Assembly (NCBI GenBank): GCA_036377055.1
Contig: DASUZD010000344.1
Coordinates: 1 to 7,947, forward strand
Reading direction: 5' to 3'
DNA: 7,947 bases
Source: DASUZD01 sp036377055
GTDB taxonomy: Bacteria; Actinomycetota; Thermoleophilia; Gaiellales; Gaiellaceae
Made by a program: the position numbers and the translations under genes. Numbering within the stretch: position 1 is the stretch's first letter; each line of letters begins with the position of its first letter. Positions 1-5,661 of this stretch are shown here, piece by piece. A model generated the notes under the pieces. The model saw nothing but the letters and a program-made list of their open reading frames with translations, did no database searches and had not been told where the DNA came from.

Positions 1-232
1 TCAGGTTGTAGAAGACGCCGCCCTGCAGTCCGAGCGGCGCCAAGTCGAGGTCCTCGTGCGTCACGAGCCCCTCGTGCTCGTCGCCGCAGCCGCAGGCGAA
101 CAACACCTGGAACACGGCCGGGTGCGCGGCTCCGGGCAAGCGCTCGAGCTGGCGGAAGGCCGACAACGTGACGCGCGTCTCCCCTCGTGCTGGACACGAG
201 AAGGTGAACCTTCCCGTCAGCGCGTCGTACAT
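1..232 (-). CDS. Hypothetical protein, N-terminal 77 residues, cut by window edge
   Basis: This reading frame opens at an ATG at 232 and stays open to the left edge, so only the first 77 residues are visible. It starts MYDALTGRFTFSCP and contains FACGCGDEHEG. Cys13, Cys47, Cys49 and His53 are spaced in a way that could bind a metal, but I recognise no named family. AAAAGGG lies about 6 bases before the ATG and is a moderate ribosome-binding site. It starts 40 bp after the apt stop on the same strand, so it may be the last visible gene of that operon. The gap also contains an AT-richer GATTAAAA stretch that could hold a weak promoter of its own. Codon use, with G or C at most third positions, fits its neighbours. 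Function unknown. Confidence 0.6.
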   Translation of the reverse strand, partial: MYDALTGRFTFSCPARGETRVTLSAFRQLERLPGAAHPAVFQVLFACGCGDEHEGLVTHEDLDLAPLGLQGGVFYNL

Positions 233-272
233 GTCTGCCCTTTTAATCGGCAGATCGGACGCTAAACGCGAA

Positions 273-797
273 TCAGCAGTACTCGATTAGGGCGTTCAAG
301 TCGTATTTCGACAGGCGCTCGCGGCCCTTCAGGAACGTCAGCTCGATGATGAAGCAGCAGCCGACGACCTCGCCGCCGAGGCGCTCGACGAGCTTTGCCA
401 CCGCCTCGACGGTGCCGCCGGTCGCGAGGACGTCGTCGTGGATCAGGATGCGCGCCCCCTCCTGGATCAGGTCGGGGTGCAGCTCGAGCGAGTTCTGGCC
501 ATACTCGAGCGCGTAGGTCGCGCCCACGGTCTCGGGCGGGAGCTTGCCCGGCCGCCGGGCGGCGAGGAAGCCGCAGCCGATCTCGTGCGCGATCGCCGCG
601 CCGAGGATGAACCCGCGCGCCTCCGCGCCGAGGATCAGGTCGGGCTCCTTCGTCCGCGCCCACTCGGCAAGACCCTCGACCGTCTGGCGGAGCGCCTCGG
701 CGTCGGCGAGCAGCGGCATGACGTCCCTGAAGACGACCCCGGGCTGGGGGAAGTCCGGGACGTCGCGGACCTTCGAGCGGAGGTCGACGGCGGCCAT
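273..797 (-). CDS. apt: Adenine phosphoribosyltransferase
   Basis: Converts adenine and PRPP to AMP and pyrophosphate in cytosolic purine salvage. The 174-residue protein has the usual bacterial Apt length. The N-terminus (residues 7-34, with VPDFPQPGVVFRDV) matches the Apt family. Residues 57-63 (GAEARGF) form the conserved loop near the substrate. Residues 117-129 (ILIHDDVLATGGT) are the PRPP-binding signature with its two acidic residues. The flexible loop around 92-102 carries the ATYALEYG sequence typical of Apt. The ATG at 797 is chosen because Apt similarity begins at once and GGAAGGGG sits 6 bases upstream. That ribosome-binding site lies inside one arm of a long inverted repeat separating apt from merR, so translation may be structurally controlled. 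apt appears to be the last well-recognised gene of the rsiG-like/garA/merR operon. The family call is very secure. Confidence 0.97.
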   Translation of the reverse strand: MAAVDLRSKVRDVPDFPQPGVVFRDVMPLLADAEALRQTVEGLAEWARTKEPDLILGAEARGFILGAAIAHEIGCGFLAARRPGKLPPETVGATYALEYGQNSLELHPDLIQEGARILIHDDVLATGGTVEAVAKLVERLGGEVVGCCFIIELTFLKGRERLSKYDLNALIEYC

Positions 798-800
798 CTA

Positions 801-962
801 ATGCCCCTTCCAGTGATGGTCTCGTGTTTCTGGCGACTGCACGAGGTCGTCAGGCAAGGACGCAGGGAGACTCGATATGCGGGCATATCGGGTCGACTGA
901 GGACGCCGCATGGCGGGCTCGTGCTCCGCCAGAGACGCCCTGACCATCGCTGGAAGGGGCAT
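801..962. repeat. 162-bp imperfect inverted repeat filling the merR-apt gap
   Basis: Two 80-base arms (801-880 and 883-962) are inverted copies around a 2-base centre at 881-882. The outer 21 bases match at 20 positions (atgccccttccag, then t or c, then gatggtc). Further inward, ctggcg and gcacgag occur in both arms with one-base shifts. The innermost 8 bases (cgatatgc/gcatatcg, 873-890) match perfectly. Pairing stops exactly at 801 and 962. As RNA from the minus strand it would form a long, interrupted stem between the merR stop and the apt start. No open reading frame with recognisable content lies inside. It could be a structured leader for apt, a processing site, or a small non-autonomous mobile repeat of the MITE type. 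I see no clear target-site duplication. Confidence 0.85.
804..811 (-). promoter_or_regulatory. apt ribosome-binding site inside the repeat arm
   Basis: On the minus strand this reads GGAAGGGG, 6 bases before the apt ATG. It is the only Shine-Dalgarno-like sequence near that start. It lies in the outermost, best-matched part of the inverted repeat, so its complement (CCCCTTCC) is present just after the merR stop codon. If the stem forms in the mRNA, this site would be masked. Confidence 0.55.
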
Positions 963-964
963 CA

Positions 965-1657
965 TCACGTGCCCGCTAGCTGCCGAAGCTCGCGCCGGAA
1001 GAGGAGCTGCGACAGGTCCTGGGAGAGCTCGGCGAGCTCCTCGAGGTCGTCGATGCCGGCCTTTCGCCGCTCCGGGTTTCGCGACCGAAGCGCGGGCGCG
1101 ACGAGCGCCTCGAGCAGCGATGCCTCGCGGTTGGCGGCCGAGCGAAACGCGCGCAGATGCCGCGGCGCGATCCCGTAGCGCGCGAGGCTCGCGCACGTGA
1201 CGGCGATCTCTGCGTCGCCCTCGCCGTAGAGCTTCTCGCCGTCCTCCACGCGCGGCTCGAGTAGTCCGAACTCCTCCAACTCCTTCGCGAGGTCGGCGGT
1301 GATCCCGGCGCGGCGGCAGAGCTCGCCGAGGTCGAGCTCGTCCTCGCGGCCGGCGAGGCCGGCCGCACGCGAACGGCGCCGTTCCTTGCCAGGCGAGGCG
1401 AGCTCCTGGCGGATCACGCGGAGCGGCAGGAACTCGTCGCGCTGGAGGCGGAGGATCGTCTCGAGCCGCTCGACGTCCTCCTCGCTGAAGAGCCGATAGC
1501 CGCCTTGCGTCCGCTTCGGCGAGAGGAGCCCCTGGTCCTCCAGGTAGCGGATCTTCGAGATCGAGATGTCTTGGAACTCGGCCTTCAGCCGCGAGCACAC
1601 GGCGCCGATGGTGAGCAGGCGCTCGGACGTTGCCCTCTCGATCGTCGTCGCGCTCAC
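965..1657 (-). CDS. MerR-family transcriptional regulator, Rv1828 type
   Basis: A 230-residue DNA-binding regulator. Residues 13-85 form a MerR-type winged helix (LLTIGAV, ISISKIRYLEDQGLLSP, then the wing GGYRLFSEEDVERL). Residues 107-175 form a second conserved domain ending in YGIAPRHLRAFRSAANRE. That stretch closely resembles what I recall of mycobacterial Rv1828, the gene next to garA. There is no cysteine cluster like those of metal-sensing MerR proteins, and the effector is unknown. The start is GTG at 1657. Its GTGA overlaps the garA-like stop by 4 bases and there is no clear Shine-Dalgarno sequence of its own, which suggests translational coupling. The length and the C-terminal domain set it apart from classic MerR, SoxR or GlnR/HspR-type proteins. 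The target genes cannot be told from this window. Family call very secure, orthology probable. Confidence 0.92.
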   Translation of the reverse strand: MSATTIERATSERLLTIGAVCSRLKAEFQDISISKIRYLEDQGLLSPKRTQGGYRLFSEEDVERLETILRLQRDEFLPLRVIRQELASPGKERRRSRAAGLAGREDELDLGELCRRAGITADLAKELEEFGLLEPRVEDGEKLYGEGDAEIAVTCASLARYGIAPRHLRAFRSAANREASLLEALVAPALRSRNPERRKAGIDDLEELAELSQDLSQLLFRRELRQLAGT

Positions 1658-2118
1658 TTGAGCAGGAAGGTCAGGCGGTACTTGCCGATCTGGAGCTCGT
1701 CGCCGTCCGCGAGCTCGCCGCTCTCGATCCGCCGGCGGTTGAGGAACGTGCCGTTAAGGCTCCCGAGGTCCTCGACGAAGAACGAGCCGTCGCGGCGGAT
1801 GATCGCGGCGTGCTTGCGCGAGACGGTGACGTCGTCGAGGAAGATCTCGCAGTCGGGCGAGCGTCCGATCGTGGTTCGCTCGCCCTCGGGGTGGAACGTC
1901 TCGCCGGAGCGGCCGCCGCCCGAGCGGACGACCAGCGCCGGGCCCTTGATCCCGACGTCCTCGAGCGCGGCGACGGCCTCGTCGTGGCCGTCGTCGAGCG
2001 TGTACTGCTGTGTCGTCTCGCCGCTCTCGTCCTTGACGAGCAACGCGCCGCACTTCGAGCAGTAGTTCGCGGACTCCGGGTTCCGGAAGCCGCACTCCGG
2101 GCAGTAGAGGTAGCTCAC
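1654..2118 (-). CDS. garA: GarA/OdhI-like FHA protein with N-terminal zinc ribbon
   Basis: A 154-residue signalling protein. Residues 1-25 form a zinc ribbon with Cys6, Cys9, Cys20 and Cys23 (CPEC...CSKC). Residues 34-36 are ETT, followed by QQYTL. This matches the ETT phospho-threonine motif in GarA and OdhI. Residues 60-152 form an FHA domain with the expected phosphothreonine-binding residues: Arg86 in GRS, Ser100 and His103 in VSRKH, and Asn122 in GSLNGT. In mycobacteria and corynebacteria, kinases such as PknB and PknG phosphorylate the ETT motif. This makes the FHA domain fold back and release 2-oxoglutarate dehydrogenase and glutamate-metabolising enzymes. The classical proteins lack a zinc ribbon as far as I recall, so its role here is unclear. 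It starts with GTG at 2118, overlapping the upstream stop by 4 bases, and overlaps merR by 4 bases. The garA-merR order is also that of mycobacteria. Confidence 0.88.
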   Translation of the reverse strand: MSYLYCPECGFRNPESANYCSKCGALLVKDESGETTQQYTLDDGHDEAVAALEDVGIKGPALVVRSGGGRSGETFHPEGERTTIGRSPDCEIFLDDVTVSRKHAAIIRRDGSFFVEDLGSLNGTFLNRRRIESGELADGDELQIGKYRLTFLLK

Positions 2119-2357
2119 GTCGGCGGCGCGGCCTTTGAGGCGAGGATCTCCGTGAGCGACTCGACGTCGACCTGGTCGAGGACGCTCTTCCCCCCGGTCT
2201 CGCGGAGGCGGGCGACGAGCTCGGCCCGCAGGATGTCGATGTGGCCGTGCAGGAGTCGGCGCCGCATCGAGACCTCCTTCTCCTCCCGCATGAGGTCCTC
2301 GATCAGCTTCTTGAGATCGTCGTCTGAGAGGGTGGCGAGATCGGGAAAGGGTTCCAC
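2115..2357 (-). CDS. Small RsiG-like coiled-coil protein with c-di-GMP-binding signature
   Basis: An 80-residue, mostly helical, highly charged protein. Residues 26-41 carry Glu26, Ser30, Arg33, His37 and Asp41. This is the spacing of the RsiG signature E-x3-S-x2-R-x3-Q-x3-D with Gln replaced by His. The surrounding RRLLHGHIDILRAEL is very like the RsiG family. In Streptomyces, RsiG is an anti-sigma factor that holds the sporulation sigma factor WhiG when loaded with c-di-GMP. That protein has two copies of the signature. This one has a single copy, so it would need to dimerise, as reported for Rubrobacter RsiG. No sigma factor gene lies in the window, so a sigma partner is inference. The start is GTG at 2357, with AAAGG 5 bases upstream. 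It overlaps the garA-like gene by 4 bases and would be the first gene of the operon. Confidence 0.7.
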   Translation of the reverse strand: MEPFPDLATLSDDDLKKLIEDLMREEKEVSMRRRLLHGHIDILRAELVARLRETGGKSVLDQVDVESLTEILASKAAPPT

Positions 2358-2392
2358 GGCGGCCTTTCGCTCGGGTTTGCGCTGCTCACCCC

Positions 2393-2422
2393 AGTAAAGC
2401 AGCAGCGCGGCGAAGGGGTCAA
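2393..2422 (-). promoter_or_regulatory. Candidate sigma-70-type promoter for the rsiG-like/garA/merR/apt operon
   Basis: On the minus strand, TTGACC (2417-2422) is followed after 18 bases by TTTACT (2393-2398). These match the housekeeping -35 at 5 of 6 positions and the -10 at 4 of 6. Transcription would start near 2386 and give a leader of about 28 bases before the GTG at 2357. The pair sits in the 73-bp gap after the stop of the fused nucleotidyltransferase gene. I see no terminator in that gap, so read-through from the upstream unit is also possible. Confidence 0.5.
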
Positions 2423-2430
2423 CCTGAGCT

Positions 2431-4941
2431 TTAGGTTCGGGCCGGGACCGGCTCTCCCTCCATCACTTCCTCGACCAGCGCCTCGAGCTCGCCCTCGAGC
2501 TCTTCCGAGAGCTCACGCGTCTGACCCTCGGCGTACAGGTGGAGTAGCGGCTCGTCCGGATCGGGGAGCACCTGCGCCCAGCCGCGCTCGTCGTAGACCT
2601 TGATGCCGTCGAGCAGGTCGAGCTCGCGGCCCTTCAGCCGCTCCGTGAGCATCCGCATGACGAGGCCCTTCATCGCCCATGAGCAGCGAACCTCGCGGTG
2701 GACGAGCGTCGGCTTCGGAAGCTCGGCGACCAGCTCGGACAGCGGACGGTCGAGCGGCGCCAGCAGCTCGAGCAGCTTGCAGAGCGCGGCGACCGCGTCG
2801 TAGGTCGGCAGGAACTGCGGGAAGACGTACCCGCCCTCGACCGCGCCGGCGAAGATCACGTCGCCCTCCGCGGCGGCGTGCGTGAGGCCCGCGGCCGACG
2901 CCGTCGTCCGCAGGATCTCGAGCTTGCTGCCCTCGACGAGCGCGTCGACCTGGCTGGTGACGTTGATCGGAAACGCGAGCTTCCCGGCCTGGCCGTTCGA
3001 GCTGATCAGGCGCGGGAAGAGGAGGAGCGCCTGGTCGAGCGGCACCTCCTGGCCGCGCTCGTCGACCAGGAAGAGTCGCTCGGCCGCGCGGTCGAGCACG
3101 AAGCCGAGGTCGGCCGCGACCGCCCCGACGAGCTTTCGCGTTTGCTCGATCGACTCGCGCACGACCGCCGGCGTCGACTCCCGTTCGGTCGCGAACCCGT
3201 GGATCGTCACCGCCTCGATCCCGAGCGGGCCCAGCAGGAGCGGCATCACGAACGACGCGGCCGAGTAGCCGTAGTCGACGACGATCTGGAAGCCGCGCCG
3301 CCTGACCGCTTCCAGGTCGATCCCGCCGAGCAGGTCCTGCGCGTAGCTCTCGCGCACGCGAGCCGGGTACGTGACCGAGCCGACCTCGGCGGCCGCCACG
3401 CGGCGCAGCTCCTGGCGCGTGTAGTGCTTCTCGATCTCCTTGCGGAGGGCGGTGCCCATCCGCACCCCCGGCTGCTCGAAGAAGCGGATCTGGATCATCT
3501 CCGGATCGGCCGCGCTCGTGCCGACGTGGAAGCCGAGGTCGTAGCCGTGCGTCTTCAGGAGGTGCTGGCTGACCGCGGCCGGGAGGACGCGGAGGTCGGC
3601 GACGGCGATGCCGGCCGAGTTGAAGCCGGAGATCATCGCGCGCTTGATCATCCGGCAGGCGCCGCTCGACTCGCGGCTCGCGACGACGCGCGCTCCGCGC
3701 TTCAGCGCCGTGCCCGCGGCGACGGCCAGACGAAGCGCCGCGTCTGCCGTCAGGTCGACGTTCACGAGGCCGACGACGCCGTCCTCGCCGAAGAGGCGCG
3801 CCGACGCCCGCGACTCCCAGATCAGGCTCTCGTAGATCTGCGAGCCGGACTCGACCTGCTTGTACGGATAGATGCGCACCTCGGGTGCGATCACGCTCTC
3901 GGCGCCGATCTGCACCTCGTCGCCGACGGCGACACGCTCCTGGATCCGTACGTGCGGCCGGATGTCGCAGTGCCGCCCGAGGATGGCGCCCTCGATCACG
4001 GTGCTGCGGCCGATATATGTCGAGGCGTCGACGACCGAGCGCTCGATCCGCGCGGCTTCGCGGAGCGTCACGCTCGTCGCGAGCACCGTGTGCGGCCCAA
4101 CCGACGCCTCAGGTGAGATGCGGCAGTAGTTGCCGATGAACGCCGGGCCGTCGATCCGCTCGAGGTCCTCGATGTCGACCCCGTCGCCGACCCAGATGTT
4201 GCCGCGGAGCCGGATCCCGTCGATGTTCAGGCGGACGTGCTCGTCTAGCGCGTCGAAGTTCGCCTGCCGGTACTGGTCGAGGTTGCCGATGTCCTGCCAG
4301 TAGCCCTCGCAGACGTGGCCGTAGATCGGGCGGCCCATCTCCAAGAGCAGCGGGAAGAGCTCCTTCGAGAAGTCGTATGGGCGGTCCTTCGGCACGTGCC
4401 TCAGCACCTCGGGCTCGAGCACGTAGATGCCCGTGTTGATCGTGTCCGAGAAGACCTGGCCCCACGAGGGCTTCTCGAGGAAGCGCTCGACGCGCCCCTC
4501 CTCGTCGGTGACGACGATCCCGAACTCGAGCGGGTTGTCGACCGACTTGAGCCCGATCGTGACCGCGGCGCCCTTCTTGCGGTGAAACTCGACGAGCCGC
4601 GCGAGGTCGATGTCGCAGAGGGCGTCGCCCGAGATGACGAGGAAGGTGTCGTCCAGCTTGCCGCTCGCGAGCCGCACCGAGCCGGCGGTGCCGAGCGGGG
4701 ACTCCTCGACCGAGTACTCGATCCGAAGGCCGAGGCTGTCGCCGTTCCCGAAGTAGCTGCGGATCGCCTGCGGGAGGAACGCGAGCGTGACGATCACGTC
4801 CTCGAAGCCGTGCGCGCGCAGCAGCTCGAGGATGTGTTCCATGCACGGCTTGCCGACGATCGAGACCATCGGCTTCGGCTGGTTCGACGTCAGCGGGCGC
4901 AGGCGGGTCCCCTCCCCTCCCGCCATCACGACGGCCTTCAC
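2431..4941 (-). CDS. Sugar-phosphate nucleotidyltransferase (mannose-1-phosphate guanylyltransferase-like) fused to a degenerate phosphomannomutase-like domain
   Basis: An 836-residue cytosolic fusion. Residues 1-235 are a nucleotidyltransferase with GGEGTRLRPLT (8-18), Lys23, a metal-site Asp in SGDAL (106), EKP (156-158), NTGIYVLEP (169-177) and WQDIGN (215-220). It joins an NTP to a sugar-1-phosphate. GDP-mannose is the usual annotation for this architecture, but the sequence does not fix the base or sugar. Residues 240-370 are hexapeptide repeats of a left-handed beta helix. Residues 380-836 resemble alpha-D-phosphohexomutases, but the metal, sugar and phosphate loops lack key residues: LDRAAER at 616-622 in place of FDGDADR, and PDPDEP at 793-798 in place of a PSGTEP-like loop. 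The GTG at 4941 is chosen because the nucleotidyltransferase fold begins there and GGGAGGT precedes it. It overlaps the pgsA stop as GTGA. Proteins of similar length and layout occur in Streptomyces, as I recall. Confidence 0.88.
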   Translation of the reverse strand: MKAVVMAGGEGTRLRPLTSNQPKPMVSIVGKPCMEHILELLRAHGFEDVIVTLAFLPQAIRSYFGNGDSLGLRIEYSVEESPLGTAGSVRLASGKLDDTFLVISGDALCDIDLARLVEFHRKKGAAVTIGLKSVDNPLEFGIVVTDEEGRVERFLEKPSWGQVFSDTINTGIYVLEPEVLRHVPKDRPYDFSKELFPLLLEMGRPIYGHVCEGYWQDIGNLDQYRQANFDALDEHVRLNIDGIRLRGNIWVGDGVDIEDLERIDGPAFIGNYCRISPEASVGPHTVLATSVTLREAARIERSVVDASTYIGRSTVIEGAILGRHCDIRPHVRIQERVAVGDEVQIGAESVIAPEVRIYPYKQVESGSQIYESLIWESRASARLFGEDGVVGLVNVDLTADAALRLAVAAGTALKRGARVVASRESSGACRMIKRAMISGFNSAGIAVADLRVLPAAVSQHLLKTHGYDLGFHVGTSAADPEMIQIRFFEQPGVRMGTALRKEIEKHYTRQELRRVAAAEVGSVTYPARVRESYAQDLLGGIDLEAVRRRGFQIVVDYGYSAASFVMPLLLGPLGIEAVTIHGFATERESTPAVVRESIEQTRKLVGAVAADLGFVLDRAAERLFLVDERGQEVPLDQALLLFPRLISSNGQAGKLAFPINVTSQVDALVEGSKLEILRTTASAAGLTHAAAEGDVIFAGAVEGGYVFPQFLPTYDAVAALCKLLELLAPLDRPLSELVAELPKPTLVHREVRCSWAMKGLVMRMLTERLKGRELDLLDGIKVYDERGWAQVLPDPDEPLLHLYAEGQTRELSEELEGELEALVEEVMEGEPVPART

Positions 4942-5486
4942 GTCCGCACCTCCCGCGCGGCCTTGACCGCATAGGCCGCGAACGCTGCCAGCGCGAGGAT
5001 CAGGCCGGTCCAGAAGATCCAGAGCGGCCAGCGCGCGCCGTCGTGGGTGACCATCACGAACGCGAGCGAGGCGTAGAGCAGCCATGTCGCGACCTTGCCG
5101 GCGAGGTTGACGGAGAGGTCGTAGCCGCGCTCCGCGACCAGCGGGTAGGCGACGAGGATCACCAGATCGCGCGCCGGGATCGCGAGCGCGACCCACGGCA
5201 GGCGGTCCGCGTGCCAGAGCAGGAGGACTGCGGCGTCGATCATCAGCCGGTCAGCGAGGGGGTCGGCGATCTTTCCGAACGAGGACTCGACCTGCCAGCG
5301 GCGCGCGAGGAAACCGTCGATCTGGTCGGTGACGCCGGCGACGCCGAAGACGATCGCGGCGGGCCAGCTGCGGCCTCCGTCGGCGGCGAGGAGAAGCGCG
5401 ACGAAGACCGGGATCAGGACGAGCCGGAAGACGGTCAGCGCGTTCGGCAGCTGTGCAAGAGGTGCCGGAACCGCCCGCGTCGCCAT
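4938..5486 (-). CDS. pgsA: CDP-alcohol phosphatidyltransferase, PgsA-like
   Basis: An integral membrane enzyme that swaps CMP on CDP-diacylglycerol for an alcohol. The most likely product is phosphatidylglycerol phosphate from glycerol-3-phosphate. The 182 residues match usual PgsA length. PNALTVFRLVLIPVF (14-28) is the typical first helix. The CDP-alcohol signature is complete: Asp54, Asp57-Gly58, Ala61-Arg62, Gly71, Asp75 and Asp79. Further hydrophobic segments lie at about 81-118, 131-147 and 152-176. An inositol- or other alcohol-using relative cannot be excluded. The ATG at 5486 is preferred over an upstream in-frame start at 5558 because homology begins here and the extra 24 residues look like non-coding translation. 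There is no Shine-Dalgarno sequence. Instead, TATCCT ends 6 bases before the ATG, suggesting a leaderless mRNA. The stop overlaps the next gene's GTG. Confidence 0.9.
   Translation of the reverse strand: MATRAVPAPLAQLPNALTVFRLVLIPVFVALLLAADGGRSWPAAIVFGVAGVTDQIDGFLARRWQVESSFGKIADPLADRLMIDAAVLLLWHADRLPWVALAIPARDLVILVAYPLVAERGYDLSVNLAGKVATWLLYASLAFVMVTHDGARWPLWIFWTGLILALAAFAAYAVKAAREVRT
4948..4954 (-). promoter_or_regulatory. Ribosome-binding site fixing the start of the fused nucleotidyltransferase
   Basis: On the minus strand this reads GGGAGGT, 6 bases before the GTG at 4941 and within the last codons of pgsA. It is the strongest Shine-Dalgarno sequence in this unit. It shows that translation starts at VKAVVMAGG rather than at the longer upstream open frame. 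Confidence 0.7.
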
Positions 5487-5492
5487 GGCGAA

Positions 5493-5498
5493 AGGATA
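5493..5498 (-). promoter_or_regulatory. Candidate -10 element for leaderless pgsA transcript
   Basis: On the minus strand this reads TATCCT, fitting the actinobacterial TANNNT -10 pattern. It ends exactly 6 bases before the pgsA ATG, so transcription would begin at or beside the A of the start codon. No good -35 is visible, and the pgsA start lacks a Shine-Dalgarno sequence. The rest of the 175-bp divergent gap (5487-5661) shows no gene and no promoter I can support for the plus-strand gene. Confidence 0.4.
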
Positions 5499-5661
5499 GT
5501 CGCGGTGCGCCCGCCGCCCGGCCGCGCCGCTCGGCGTCTTGCCCCCAACCGCCCCCAAGGGATCCCCGGAATCCCTGCTGTCACGCTATCGGGAAACGCG
5601 TGACGGGTGGTGCGCGCGAACGCGTCGGAAGTGTGACGATCCGTCCGCCGTGGCCGAGACC

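Noticed and set aside
795..966. Target-site duplication flanking the inverted repeat
   Set aside because: The bases outside the arms do not repeat directly beyond a trivial catc shared at different offsets, so insertion by transposition is not shown.
438..1178. A 246-residue plus-strand open frame running across apt, the repeat and merR
   Set aside because: It is antisense to two secure genes and crosses the inverted repeat without any recognisable motif.
2698..4116. A 472-residue plus-strand open frame
   Set aside because: It lies wholly opposite the fused enzyme gene and has the Arg/Asp/Glu/Val-rich makeup of antisense translation in high-GC DNA, with no domain.
4942..5196. An 85-residue N-terminal extension of the fused nucleotidyltransferase
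   Set aside because: It overlaps pgsA in another frame, is arginine-rich like other shadow translations, and a strong ribosome-binding site plus GTG at 4941 gives the expected N-terminus.
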